From Leptospiraceae bacterium (GTDB lineage: Bacteria > Spirochaetota > Leptospiria > Leptospirales > Leptospiraceae), in contig JACKPA010000009.1 in NCBI GenBank assembly GCA_024233865.1, positions 1 through 64,000 of the forward strand: a stretch of 64,000 nt of DNA. Reading direction: 5' to 3'. This document shows positions 1 to 9,166 of this stretch, piece after piece (the stretch's first letter is position 1; each line of letters begins with the position of its first letter). The notes under the pieces were generated by a model. That model was not told the origin of the DNA. It saw nothing but the letters and a program-made list of their open reading frames with translations, and searched no databases. Made by a program: the position numbers and the translations under genes.

Positions 1-1536
1 AAGGGAAAATTACCCAACACTGGATTTTCGGAAGAAAATAAGAGTGTTTCTCTGAGTGCGGATGGTATATGGGGAAATGTATATCTGGATACATTCAAAA
101 GGGAGCAAGTCCAAGATGTGTACAACAACCCGAATGAGATACTACAAGGCGGGCAATCGTTTCGAAAAATGACTCATGAAAAAACCCATCTTCATTCACT
201 TTTTATTTTTTCCTATTTTAATTTGGAAACGGACACTGGCTATCAAAGAAATAATACAAGAGAAATTCCAGACAAAAATATTTTTGTTCCTATTCAGTAT
301 ACATTGTTAGACTCCAGTGTAGACGATTTTACGAAAGGATATGAAATCTACCAGGTAACGGGAGAAAAACAAAAGCAGGGTTTAAACTTACTTTTGGATA
401 CGTCGACTCTAGACGTAAAATTGCATCATAGACCGGCAAACGGATTTCAAGGCACTATAGGTTTTTCTGGGATGCAGCAGAGAAGCGCAACCATAGGCAC
501 AGAGGCTCTCATTCCAGGTTATGCTCTTACAAATTACGGAGGGTTTTTATACGAACAATATTCCCTTGGGAATCTTACTTTTTCTGCTGGTCTAAGAGCT
601 GATAAAAGAGGTGTAGACGTTAAAAGTAATTCCGAATTAGGAAATTTAGAACAAACAAAAAACTTTTCCGCAAGTACTGGGAGTATTGGTACTGTTTGGA
701 GGTTATTCAAACCTTTTGCAATCGCAGTAAGTGCCGGGAAAGGATTTAGAGCACCTACCGTCTTTGAATTATTTGCCAATGGCGTTCATGAAGGAACAGG
801 AAGATATGAGAACGGAAATTTAAATCTAAAACCGGAAATTTCCATTAACAGAGAACTGTCTTTTCGGTTTGCTACTTCTAAAATTCATTCCGAACTAACT
901 TTTTTTGAAAATAACTTTCAGAATTATATTTATTCAACAAATAAAGGACAAATTGATCCTACTTCGGGATTACCAATTTACCAATACAGACAGGATAAGG
1001 CAACAATCAGTGGTGGAGAGTTTTCTATTCAGGCAGAGCTAACAAAATGGCTTATATTAGAAGGAGGAATTGACATTTTAAAGGGGAGTGTAAAAAAAAC
1101 ATATGATAAAAGAAATTTTTCTTTAGATAACACCAATGGTTTGGATAGAATCTTTGATGACCTGTATTCCCAACACGGTCATGCACTACCAAGAATGACT
1201 CCGAATCGATCTAGGCTTGAACTAAGGTTTACCCAAGAAAGGTTATTTAGTCTATACAATCCGTATTTTTCCATTAGAGGTAGGTTTGTTGATTCACAAA
1301 CAAGGGTAGATAAATTAGAAACCAAAACAAATTCTTACAACTTATATGACTTTGGGTTTGGATTTGAATTACCTGGAATCAGAAAAGATTCGGAAAAAGC
1401 TTCTTTCGATTTTGGAATTCAAAATGTCTTCAACAAATCTTATGTAGATCATTTAAGCCGATACAAGGATTATGCCCTAAATCCAGGAATCAATATGACA
1501 TTTAAAATTACCATCCCATTTACCATTCTAAATTAA
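1..1536 (+). CDS. TonB-dependent outer-membrane receptor, C-terminal part (5' end outside window)
   Basis: The frame is already open at base 1, so the gene starts upstream of the window; the first in-frame start-like codon (GTG at 118) is internal. What is visible is the C-terminal beta-barrel of a TonB-dependent receptor: alternating aromatic and polar strands, the typical barrel motif GKGFRAPTVFELFANG followed by a run ending NLNLKPE, and a late YALNPG segment before the final strand. Such receptors import iron chelates, haem, cobalamin or similar ligands across the outer membrane using TonB energy. The substrate cannot be told because plug and signal peptide are missing. A Cys-rich lipoprotein gene begins 14 bases after the stop and is probably cotranscribed, so it may be a surface partner. 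Confidence 0.9.
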   Translation, partial: KGKLPNTGFSEENKSVSLSADGIWGNVYLDTFKREQVQDVYNNPNEILQGGQSFRKMTHEKTHLHSLFIFSYFNLETDTGYQRNNTREIPDKNIFVPIQYTLLDSSVDDFTKGYEIYQVTGEKQKQGLNLLLDTSTLDVKLHHRPANGFQGTIGFSGMQQRSATIGTEALIPGYALTNYGGFLYEQYSLGNLTFSAGLRADKRGVDVKSNSELGNLEQTKNFSASTGSIGTVWRLFKPFAIAVSAGKGFRAPTVFELFANGVHEGTGRYENGNLNLKPEISINRELSFRFATSKIHSELTFFENNFQNYIYSTNKGQIDPTSGLPIYQYRQDKATISGGEFSIQAELTKWLILEGGIDILKGSVKKTYDKRNFSLDNTNGLDRIFDDLYSQHGHALPRMTPNRSRLELRFTQERLFSLYNPYFSIRGRFVDSQTRVDKLETKTNSYNLYDFGFGFELPGIRKDSEKASFDFGIQNVFNKSYVDHLSRYKDYALNPGINMTFKITIPFTILN

Positions 1537-1550
1537 AAAAGGAGAAACCT

Positions 1551-1949
1551 GTGAAAAAAAAATCAATACTTTTGTTTTTGAGCTTTTGTATGATAGGAAT
1601 AAATTGCAATACATACAACCAGCACCAAGCTCGAAAAAGGGAAAAAGAAAAGAGTAATAATTCCTTAATTCTTTCCTTGATTATAGAAAACCAGACTACA
1701 TCCGATTGTATTTACTGCGACAATACTAGAGCTTTTTCCGGAAACTGCACTTGTTATTCATCCATTACGGTAGGTACCTGCAACGGAAAAAATTCAGGAC
1801 AAGGGAAATCAAATTCCATTAAGGTCTCGTGCTCAGAACTGACTTCCATTGGTGTTTGGACACAATTGAACGATGAAACGTTTTATTGTAATTTTACGAG
1901 TTGTCCCCCAGAGGCATATCGTGCAGCATTTACAAACGATGGAAGATAA
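1551..1949 (+). CDS. Small cysteine-rich lipoprotein
   Basis: A 132-residue protein starting at GTG, chosen because a good ribosome-binding site (AAAGGAGA) sits a few bases upstream. Residues 1-18 form a signal peptide and Cys19 follows GIN, which fits the relaxed spirochaetal lipobox where Asn may precede the Cys. The mature part has a charged linker and then about ten cysteines, including CIYC and CTC motifs, suggesting a disulphide-rich periplasmic or surface domain. It lies directly downstream of a TonB receptor and ends before a strong hairpin. I do not recognise the family; a role as accessory lipoprotein of the receptor is inference from position. Confidence 0.75.
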   Translation: MKKKSILLFLSFCMIGINCNTYNQHQARKREKEKSNNSLILSLIIENQTTSDCIYCDNTRAFSGNCTCYSSITVGTCNGKNSGQGKSNSIKVSCSELTSIGVWTQLNDETFYCNFTSCPPEAYRAAFTNDGR

Positions 1950-1956
1950 AGGATTT

Positions 1957-1990
1957 CTATTAGCGAGTGGCTTAAACCACTCGCTAATAG
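1957..1990. terminator. Hairpin between converging genes, likely bidirectional terminator
   Basis: Perfect 14-bp inverted repeat (arms 1957-1970 and 1977-1990, loop CTTAAA). It lies between the stop of the rightward lipoprotein gene and the stop of the leftward MTA phosphorylase gene. T-rich sequence follows on the right and A-rich on the left, as expected of a two-way intrinsic terminator. Confidence 0.7.
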
Positions 1991-2011
1991 ATTATTGGCA
2001 TTTTTGTCTTG

Positions 2012-2875
2012 CTAAAAATAATCTGGAAACAACGCAAGTAATTTCTCTACTTGCTTGGGATTTCTTCTGGAGGGTTCTGTTATAATGGCAAACTTCACCG
2101 TACCTTTTAGTGTCGTATCATCACCATTGCCAATTACAGGAATTATTTCCGAAAGTAATGTTTTTGCATTTTGATTATTGTTATTTAAATTAGCAATAAT
2201 CATCTCTGCAGTTACAGGTTCTTCGTGCTCTTTCCAAGAATCATAGTCAGTTGACATGCAAACCATTTGGTAGGCGATCTCAGCTTCTCTTGCTAGCTTT
2301 GCTTCCGGTAACACAGTCATATTGATGATGTCACCACCAAGTTGTCTATACATATTGGATTCTGCTCTAGTGGAAAAGAGAGGTCCTTCCATACAAACAA
2401 CCGTTTTGTCTATATGATAGGGAATATTTACTTTTTTCAAACAGGCTTGAATCCTAGCTCTCAGGTTTTGACTAAACGGATCTCCAAAAGTCGCATGAGC
2501 CACGACCCCATTTTCAAAAAATGTATCTACTCTATGCCTTGTTCTATCAATAATTTGACTAGGGAGAACAAAATCCAAGGGTTTGATTTCTTCACGCAGG
2601 CTACCTACCGAACTAAAAGCGACAATTTCTTCTACGCCAATCTGTTTCAAAGCACATATATTGGCTCTTGCCGGAATTTCACTAGGTGAAATAAAGTGTC
2701 CCTTTCCATGCCTGGGAAGAAATGCAATTTCTTTTCCATTAATGCGCCCGACGGTGATTGTATCAGACGGCTTTCCCCAAGGAGTATCCGGATTTGTTTC
2801 ATCTATGACCTCCATGCCTTCCAAATTATATAAACCCGTACCACCTATAATAGCTGCTCTAACTTTTTTTGACAT
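2012..2875 (-). CDS. mtnP: S-methyl-5'-thioadenosine phosphorylase
   Basis: A 287-residue protein of the PNP/MTAP family, full length. Visible family marks: GGTGLYNLEGM at the N-terminus, the phosphate-binding LPRHGKGH near residue 55, PSEIPARANICALK, the CMEGPLFSTRAES segment around residue 160, NMTVLPEAKLAREAEI, and STDYDSW with the base-recognising Asp pair. The enzyme splits methylthioadenosine with phosphate into adenine and 5-methylthioribose-1-phosphate in the cytosol (methionine salvage). It starts a leftward gene set that continues with a receiver-like protein and two arsenosugar-family glycosyltransferases. An analogous phosphorolysis could release adenine from an arsenic-bearing deoxyadenosine; that link is inference only. 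Confidence 0.93.
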   Translation of the reverse strand: MSKKVRAAIIGGTGLYNLEGMEVIDETNPDTPWGKPSDTITVGRINGKEIAFLPRHGKGHFISPSEIPARANICALKQIGVEEIVAFSSVGSLREEIKPLDFVLPSQIIDRTRHRVDTFFENGVVAHATFGDPFSQNLRARIQACLKKVNIPYHIDKTVVCMEGPLFSTRAESNMYRQLGGDIINMTVLPEAKLAREAEIAYQMVCMSTDYDSWKEHEEPVTAEMIIANLNNNNQNAKTLLSEIIPVIGNGDDTTLKGTVKFAIITEPSRRNPKQVEKLLALFPDYF

Positions 2876-2918
2876 TTTTTATCCTTCCTGTATTACTTTT
2901 TGATTATGTTTATTATGG

Positions 2919-3287
2919 TTAACTCAGTACATTGGCTACTCTATTTTTAGATTCTTCCAATTGCAATTCTGATTTTCCAAAACCCCTTCTTGCTCCCAAT
3001 TTCATTGCTTCTTCTTGGTATTCCGGATAATTCGATATGAGCATTACAGGTATATCTTTTAGAATCAAATCTTTTTGCATTTTTTCGATTAAAATCATTC
3101 CATCAGTATAGTCCATATCCAATTTTCGGTTTACAAGAACAAGGTCTACCTTTTCTTCTTTTAAGCTTTCTATGGCTTCTTCTGTAGTAGAAATTCGTAT
3201 AATTTTGCACTCGAAAAGCGAATTCAAAAATCTAGCGATTGCATTATGATCAGGGTTACACTGACCAACACTCATAATAGTTGTCAT
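2919..3287 (-). CDS. Receiver-domain protein lacking the phospho-acceptor Asp
   Basis: A 122-residue stand-alone protein with the fold pattern of a CheY-like receiver. In the conserved beta-3 stretch VDLVLVNRKLD the residue aligned with the phosphorylated Asp is Asn53. The acidic pair normally near residue 10 is replaced by QCNPD, while the switch Ser/Thr (LISNYP, residue 84-85) and the conserved Lys105 (GFGKSEL) remain. It is therefore probably a pseudo-receiver that cannot be phosphorylated normally, or one that works through protein contact. Its start overlaps the stop of the upstream glycosyltransferase-family gene by 4 bases, so the two are translationally coupled. Confidence 0.8.
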   Translation of the reverse strand: MTTIMSVGQCNPDHNAIARFLNSLFECKIIRISTTEEAIESLKEEKVDLVLVNRKLDMDYTDGMILIEKMQKDLILKDIPVMLISNYPEYQEEAMKLGARRGFGKSELQLEESKNRVANVLS

Positions 3288-3946
3288 GTATAAATACTCC
3301 TTTGTGAAATAATATGTAATAATTTCTTTTGTATTGGTTTTGATAATAAAGGTAAGACATTCATAAGATCCCCTTCCGTATCTATGTCATAAAGCATAGG
3401 TAGTTCTACAATGCGAAAAGATGTGTTATTCATAATTTTGCTACAAAAAATTTCTCGCGTGTTTGATTTACTATAAGGTGTATCAATCCATATAGTTGAT
3501 GTTAAAGGCAATTTTCCACCAAAAAGGTAAAAACCTCCATCAAAGCTAGGACCAACTACAAAAGGAATTGTATCAAGCGAGTTACACGCAGCAAGCAATA
3601 CTTCATAAGACAACTGAGGGCAATCCGCACCGATAAGAATAACAAAATCATGTTTTTCAAGCAAACGATTGTATACGTTTTCCATTCGTTCTCCTAAGCC
3701 ACCTTCACCTGTCCAAATTCTATCCATATTTTTCCATATTGGATTGTTGATTTGATCTTCCTCTGCGACTGCCCAATATGTGCTGACTTTTTGTCTTTTG
3801 CGAATTTCTCTACATATCAGTTCAGTATATTTAACCAACACTTTATATATTTGTTCTGATTTCTCTTTCCCCATAGTTAAAGCAAGTCGAGTTTTTACCG
3901 GACTAATACTTGAAGTTTTTACAAAAACTGCTACAGAACCATTCAT
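3284..3946 (-). CDS. TIGR04282/DUF2064 glycosyltransferase-fold protein (arsenosugar-associated family)
   Basis: A 220-residue protein. The start VFVKTSSISPVKTRLA, the central DFVILIGADCPQLS with a DxD-like metal site, VGPSFDGGFYLFGG and IDTPYSKSNT are the signature blocks of the DUF2064 family, a nucleotide-diphospho-sugar transferase fold. Family members are named after their frequent occurrence next to radical-SAM ArsS in arsenosugar clusters, but the exact reaction of this protein is not established. It overlaps the gene on either side by 4 bases, with the companion TIGR04283 GT2 enzyme upstream. No ArsM or ArsS gene is in the window. Confidence 0.85.
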   Translation of the reverse strand: MNGSVAVFVKTSSISPVKTRLALTMGKEKSEQIYKVLVKYTELICREIRKRQKVSTYWAVAEEDQINNPIWKNMDRIWTGEGGLGERMENVYNRLLEKHDFVILIGADCPQLSYEVLLAACNSLDTIPFVVGPSFDGGFYLFGGKLPLTSTIWIDTPYSKSNTREIFCSKIMNNTSFRIVELPMLYDIDTEGDLMNVLPLLSKPIQKKLLHIISQRSIYT

Positions 3947-4575
3947 GAGAAAAAACGTGTTTTTAGGAGTTTTCTTGCTTCGGGAATTGCCTGCTTAAAA
4001 AAAAGAAACTGGTGCAGAAGTGTTGTTTTCAACCAACCATTGTTTCTATACTTTCGGCTACTTGTCTGAATATAGCCGTCAATACAATTTAGCTTGATTT
4101 TATTTTGGTGACACTTCCATACAAAGAGATGATCTTCACCATATCGGGTTGTTTCGTCAAACCCACCTAGTTTCATAAAAATATTCCTTTTGATACAAAG
4201 TCCCTGATCTCCATAAGGACACCCTATCAAAAAAGATCGTAGATTAGCTCCAATTGAGTTCAAGCTCATGAAAAAATTAGACGGATAAAACCGCAATTTA
4301 AAATAGTGCAAATTATCAGGTAGTCTTTCAATAGATTCGAGTAATTGCGTCACTTCATTTTTCCCAAATCTGCTATCTCCATGAACAAACCATAAAAATT
4401 CACCGGATGACTTTTCAACTCCACGATTCAAAGCATAAGCACGATTGTGTCCTTTGCCAGGAGAAGAAACGACAACCTCACAATTTTCCGTAAGGACATC
4501 AGGTAAAATTTCTAAAAGTTCTTTAGACTCATTATCTCCTTGTTTTATGGGTATGACTACCGAAAGTTTTATCAT
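3943..4575 (-). CDS. TIGR04283 family GT2 glycosyltransferase
   Basis: A 210-residue family-2 glycosyltransferase. LSVVIPIKQGDNE at the N-terminus is the nucleotide-binding strand, GKGHNRAYALNRGVEKSSGEFLWFVHGDSR carries the typical small-GT2 pattern with the DxS/DxD metal site HGDSR near residue 87, and GCPYGDQGLCIKRNIFMKLGGF followed by GEDHLFVWK is the acceptor-side motif. This arrangement is characteristic of the TIGR04283 proteins that pair with TIGR04282. No membrane segment is evident. It is probably the first gene of the coupled leftward set running to mtnP; the 160-base gap to the dynamin genes upstream holds a hairpin. Confidence 0.85.
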   Translation of the reverse strand: MIKLSVVIPIKQGDNESKELLEILPDVLTENCEVVVSSPGKGHNRAYALNRGVEKSSGEFLWFVHGDSRFGKNEVTQLLESIERLPDNLHYFKLRFYPSNFFMSLNSIGANLRSFLIGCPYGDQGLCIKRNIFMKLGGFDETTRYGEDHLFVWKCHQNKIKLNCIDGYIQTSSRKYRNNGWLKTTLLHQFLFFKQAIPEARKLLKTRFFS

Positions 4576-4640
4576 TCTTTTTGTTTAAACGTATCTTTTA
4601 CGTTTTTAATTTTATCCCAAGCATTTTCTTTAGGAAAGTA

Positions 4641-4661
4641 CTACAGGCTTCCAGCCTGTAG
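4641..4661. repeat. Short perfect palindrome (REP-like hairpin)
   Basis: Arms CTACAGGCT and AGCCTGTAG with a three-base loop (TCC). It lies in the intergenic space between the leftward dynamin operon (ends 4736) and the next leftward gene (starts 4575). It has no T-run, so it is either a weak terminator or a dispersed short palindrome. Confidence 0.45.
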
Positions 4662-4735
4662 ATACTGCTATGATTTGGTACTAGTTCAAATACTGATAAA
4701 TATATTTCCATAACTTCAAATATTTTCCTTACTCT

Positions 4736-6727
4736 CTATAACGTATCGGATAGTTCCATAAATTCTTTTGTCAATTTTTGATGTTTAACTTGTATTACTT
4801 CCAAATATTTCTTAGTCTTTTCTCTATTTGCTAAAATTTCTTCTCGGCGAGCGTGTTTTCTATGTAGATTCGTTCGAGCATTTTCAAGAGAATTTTGAAT
4901 TGGTTGAACTAAAATCTTTTTAAACCTTTCTTCCAACTTACCCAAATGCTCATCATTAATATATTTTTCTAATTCGATAAAAGGAGCAAGAATTTTAGAA
5001 TCTTCGGTTAACAATTCCATTTGGCTTGTTGCTTCTTCTACAATTTTATTTCTCTTTACCCCCCATATCAAAAACGTTGTAAAATCAAATTCCAAGTTGC
5101 TATGTGTTGTTTTATAAGGAAAAAATTTTAACACTCGAATCAACTCTTTTTTCAAATCAAAAAATTCGCTTGATTTATATTGAATTTTTTTAAATTCTTC
5201 ATCAATATTTTTCTCTAAATGAATAACCTCTGACTCAAATTTATTGTGTAAATTATTTTGAAAATCCTTCATAACCTCCCTTATCTCACCATAAAACTTT
5301 CGTAAACTTACTTGAATAGACAATTTGCAACTTGTTAAATAATTTCTTGATAATTTTAACATCTCTTCTTGTGGAATAATTTCGTCAATATTTCCCAAAA
5401 ACCAATCTCGCAAATTTAGAATCTTATTTTTTATCGATAAATTTTCTTGTGATATATATTTATCTACAAATAATACTCTTTCTTTAATCTTATTACCAAT
5501 TCTTTCTTCAAATACATGCAATTCCTCCAACTCATTTTCTATTTCTATTTTACCTTTTTCTAAATTTTTTTCTTCTAGCTCGGTTTCATACAATTCTTGT
5601 TTATAAAAATTTTCTTTTTGAGCGACCTTCTCTAAAATAGTAGACATAGTTTTATGAACTAAAATATTAAATCGTTCTTCTTTAATAATATTGGATATCG
5701 TTTGTTCTACCGCTTTGATTTTGCTAAATTGTATGAAGTCTTGTTGCGTCTCTAATTTGGGAATCGTATCTTTTAGTCTGTCATAATGGAACTTTTTATC
5801 TTCATCAGAGAAAATTGTGTCTTTATCCAATTGACCGAATAACGCCATAATCGAAGAACACAAAAGTATTTTTGTATCCTTCAGAACTTCTTGATAAGCT
5901 AAGCTGTCTTTTAGAAGTGCATCTTCAAATGTTTTTTTTACATAAGTATAAACCTTTTCTTCCGTCCCCACATCATCAAGTAATTCATCGTATTTATTGA
6001 TTATTATAACAACTTTACCAGTACCGGCAGATTTGATTTTATCAAAAATCAGTTCCCTATCTGTTTTATCCAAAGGTCTTAAAGCAGATAGGAGAATGAT
6101 AACAACGTCTGAATTTGCCAAAAAAGACTGTGTGATTAATTCTCTGGATATAACAGGGTCGTTAAAACCAGGTGTATCTACAATATTCACGTCTCTCAAT
6201 TTTTCTGAGTCAAATTTTAGTGTTACCGACTTCGTCAGATGAATAAATTTTCCATTTTTTGAAGTATATTCTTTTAGTTTTTGTAAAGATACAGCTTTTT
6301 GACTTCCTATTAAATTTTCGTATTCACCTTTATTGGCTTGGTAGGCCTGCATTAGTTTTTTAGCTGCACTGACTTCCGGAAAATCAATGGTAGATTGTTT
6401 GGAAAACTTCTTAATCTCTTCTATATCTTCATGGTTGTAAAAAGTGACAATAGCTTCCGGATTGTTAGAATATTGAATATAGGTAAGAGTGGCTGTTTCA
6501 GGGTTTACGTCCGTAGAAAGTACTTCACTTCCAAAAATGAGAGCGTTCAAAAAAGTAGACTTTCCAGATTTGATTTGCCCGACAACACCAATTGTAATTT
6601 TCTCATTATCAACTTTAACTCTAATATTGTTGTATTCTTCTTCGCTTATCCATTTTTCTTTGTAACTGGATTCAGCGATATGGATTAGCCGCCTTTTAAT
6701 ATGTTCTAATCTGTCTGCTAAACTCAT
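4736..6727 (-). CDS. Dynamin-like GTPase, third gene of a three-dynamin operon
   Basis: A 663-residue large GTPase. G1 is GQIKSGKS (residues 50-57), G2 lies in ETATLTYI (about 77-84), G3 is DTPG (184-187) followed by FND, and G4 is NKYD (244-247). After the GTPase domain comes a long helical region, about residues 360-660, rich in Glu and Lys with coiled-coil character, and no clear transmembrane helix. This is the plan of bacterial dynamin-like proteins, which oligomerise on membranes using GTP. Its start overlaps the stop of the 809-residue GTPase by 4 bases, so the two are coupled. In this family, multi-gene dynamin sets (LeoABC, Eleos anti-phage systems) act as a unit; that role here is inference. 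Confidence 0.88.
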   Translation of the reverse strand: MSLADRLEHIKRRLIHIAESSYKEKWISEEEYNNIRVKVDNEKITIGVVGQIKSGKSTFLNALIFGSEVLSTDVNPETATLTYIQYSNNPEAIVTFYNHEDIEEIKKFSKQSTIDFPEVSAAKKLMQAYQANKGEYENLIGSQKAVSLQKLKEYTSKNGKFIHLTKSVTLKFDSEKLRDVNIVDTPGFNDPVISRELITQSFLANSDVVIILLSALRPLDKTDRELIFDKIKSAGTGKVVIIINKYDELLDDVGTEEKVYTYVKKTFEDALLKDSLAYQEVLKDTKILLCSSIMALFGQLDKDTIFSDEDKKFHYDRLKDTIPKLETQQDFIQFSKIKAVEQTISNIIKEERFNILVHKTMSTILEKVAQKENFYKQELYETELEEKNLEKGKIEIENELEELHVFEERIGNKIKERVLFVDKYISQENLSIKNKILNLRDWFLGNIDEIIPQEEMLKLSRNYLTSCKLSIQVSLRKFYGEIREVMKDFQNNLHNKFESEVIHLEKNIDEEFKKIQYKSSEFFDLKKELIRVLKFFPYKTTHSNLEFDFTTFLIWGVKRNKIVEEATSQMELLTEDSKILAPFIELEKYINDEHLGKLEERFKKILVQPIQNSLENARTNLHRKHARREEILANREKTKKYLEVIQVKHQKLTKEFMELSDTL

Positions 6728-9153
6728 ATCTCTCCAACAATCAACCGAAATCGTTTTTGCAATTTAATTAACTCGTTTTTCAAATCTTCATAGTAATCTA
6801 TCTCCATTTCTGTTTGCTCAAGATGGATAGAATTTTTACCAATTTCTTCTACCCGCTCGTTTATCTGAAACTTGATTTGTGGTATTGTTGATTTTAAATT
6901 TTTGTAATTTTTTATAAATTTAGAATAATCTTTTATGATATATTTTTTATTAAAAGGAAATAAACTTTTTTTCACTCCAGATTTAACAAAATTATCCATC
7001 TCATCAACCGTACTATTTAAAGTACCATAACCTTTTTGGATTGCGTTTTCGTTTTCTTTTAGTTGGTTTTGTATAATGAATTTTTCTTCTTTATGTTTTT
7101 TTAGTTCGGCTACAACTTCATCCAAAATTCGATCCAATAAATTAAGTATATATTCTCTAAAGTTTAATGGTTTGGCTAAGTCCATATACGTTATGATTTT
7201 TAATAATTCTTCTCTATAGTTTGATACCTTGCTTGAATATATAATACAATCTTTAAAAGAGATTTGATTTTCCCTTAAGGAATTTTGGATTTGATTTTTA
7301 ATTTTTAATGCGTTTTTGGGTGATTCTCTATCTGCTTGGTTTACAACAATATATAACGTCTTTTGTTCCATAAATTCTTTTAGAAACCGAATAGATTCCT
7401 GGTTGATGTCACCATCCGTAATGTTTATAAGCCAGAAAACCACGTCACTTTCTTGAATGCTTTCAATTGCTTTCTGCTTGTCAATTTCATCTAAAGACTG
7501 AATTCCAGGAGTATCTAAAAACGTTTTCCCTTTAAGCAAATCTTTTTCATAGCGAATTACAAAATGCTTGATAATTCGATGCAAAGGATAACTTTCCGTA
7601 AATTCTTTATTCAGTTTGCTAAAATAATTTTCATTAAACTCCCTATAGTTGTCTTGAAAATCAACTCCATCAATATCCAGTTGAATGCCATAAGTGATAT
7701 AACTCGGAATGGCGGTTGTAGGAACTACTCCAACCGGCAACAAAGAATCATCCAAAATAGAATTAATAAAAGTTGATTTTCCTGCATTAAACTGACCCAT
7801 TACGGAAATCACAACTTTATCTTTTAACCATGGCTTTTTGCTATAACTTTCCCACCTATTGAGTTCAAAATTTACTTCTTCAAATATAGCGTATTTTTGA
7901 TTCAATCGCAAGTTCTCCAAAAAAGGAACAAGCTCTTTTAAAGTAAAACTTCTTATGTTTTTTATGTTGGTATCATTGTAAGTCTTAACAGAAGGCATAG
8001 AAATAAAATTGCTTATGATTCTTAACAATTCTTTTTCTTCCCTTATTTTTCGGAGGTCAGTTTGCAAAGTTTCTATGAGCTTATTCAATTCTACTATATT
8101 TGCGGATTTCCTTTGCAATAGTAAGTTTGTTTGAATCAAGTCTTTTTGAGTATTTGCAAATTTTTGATTTAAGCTCTCCAAATCGGTTTTTGTAGTGTGA
8201 AAATCGTTTTGCAATTCTCTGATTACTTTTTTGTCTTGGGATGTGTTTTCTTCCAAACTAAAAATTTTCTGGTTTAATTTTTCATTCAAAAGGTTTAATT
8301 CGGATATACTGTTTTCTTTTTTTTGTAGTTGTTTGTTTGAATTTTCAAGTTCGGTCTGCAAATAAGAAATTTTCTTTTTATATTTCTCAATTTCAATTGT
8401 CAAACTTTCCATTTTATCTTTTAATATAGTGATTGCGGTCTCATCTCGGTTAAAACTTCCTTCGAGTTTGCTTAGTTTGCCATTTAAGACGTTTAAATCT
8501 CCTTCCAATTGAAAGTTCACTTGCTCTTTTTCTTGGAGAACTAAATCAGACTTTTTTAAATTTCCTTCTAACTCTTGAACTTTGTATTGAAGCTCTTTTA
8601 CCTTAGACTCATAACTGGCAAAATTGTCTACAAGAAGGTCTTTCTCTTTTTGTTTTACATTTTCACCTAGAGCAAGAATTTTATTGTCTATGGAGCTTCT
8701 GGATTCCATAAAATCCTGCATCATACTTTCTTTTTTCTGAAGGAGAACATTCCGATGATACAGATCTTTTTCCAAACGATTTATATTTTGCTTTAAGATC
8801 TCAATTTGATTTTGGTAGTTTTCTATAGTGCTGTTCAAAATCACAATTTCGGTGTGATTTTCATTGATATAGTTTTCTAATTTTTGAATGTTTTGATCTT
8901 TTGTTTCTGCTTCGGAATACAGTTCTTTATTTTTCTTCTCAGAATTTTCAAGTAAATCTTCTGCTTCTTTTAAATTTTTTTGCAAGGATTCAATATAGCT
9001 ACCGTCTTCATTTATCTTATTGTAAAGACCTTTTACTTTTTCTACTAGCTCTTTGCTTTTTGATCGAAAGTAGAAATATACAATAAAGTTGGAAGCAAAA
9101 AGCAATATAAGCAAACCAAAAACGTTTTCTTTTAATATAGTAATAAAATTCAA
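6724..9153 (-). CDS. Membrane-anchored coiled-coil dynamin-like GTPase, second gene of the operon
   Basis: An 809-residue protein with an unusual layout. Residues 10-29 are one hydrophobic helix (membrane anchor), residues about 35-375 are a nearly unbroken coiled coil, and the GTPase domain follows: G1 GQFNAGKS (453-460), a Thr-rich switch VVPTTAIPS, G3 DTPG (547-550), and G4 NQAD (605-608) instead of the usual NKxD/TKxD. The last 150 residues are again helical. An N-terminal anchor with a 340-residue stalk ahead of a dynamin GTPase domain is not the common bacterial dynamin plan. It sits between two other dynamin genes: 13 bases after the first gene and overlapping the third by 4 bases. It may tether the other two to the membrane (inference). 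Confidence 0.87.
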   Translation of the reverse strand: MNFITILKENVFGLLILLFASNFIVYFYFRSKSKELVEKVKGLYNKINEDGSYIESLQKNLKEAEDLLENSEKKNKELYSEAETKDQNIQKLENYINENHTEIVILNSTIENYQNQIEILKQNINRLEKDLYHRNVLLQKKESMMQDFMESRSSIDNKILALGENVKQKEKDLLVDNFASYESKVKELQYKVQELEGNLKKSDLVLQEKEQVNFQLEGDLNVLNGKLSKLEGSFNRDETAITILKDKMESLTIEIEKYKKKISYLQTELENSNKQLQKKENSISELNLLNEKLNQKIFSLEENTSQDKKVIRELQNDFHTTKTDLESLNQKFANTQKDLIQTNLLLQRKSANIVELNKLIETLQTDLRKIREEKELLRIISNFISMPSVKTYNDTNIKNIRSFTLKELVPFLENLRLNQKYAIFEEVNFELNRWESYSKKPWLKDKVVISVMGQFNAGKSTFINSILDDSLLPVGVVPTTAIPSYITYGIQLDIDGVDFQDNYREFNENYFSKLNKEFTESYPLHRIIKHFVIRYEKDLLKGKTFLDTPGIQSLDEIDKQKAIESIQESDVVFWLINITDGDINQESIRFLKEFMEQKTLYIVVNQADRESPKNALKIKNQIQNSLRENQISFKDCIIYSSKVSNYREELLKIITYMDLAKPLNFREYILNLLDRILDEVVAELKKHKEEKFIIQNQLKENENAIQKGYGTLNSTVDEMDNFVKSGVKKSLFPFNKKYIIKDYSKFIKNYKNLKSTIPQIKFQINERVEEIGKNSIHLEQTEMEIDYYEDLKNELIKLQKRFRLIVGEI

Positions 9154-9166
9154 TGTACCAACCGTT

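Noticed and set aside
1873..2085. 70-codon frame across the terminator hairpin
   Set aside because: Overlaps the lipoprotein end, the hairpin and the mtnP 3' end; plainly non-coding.
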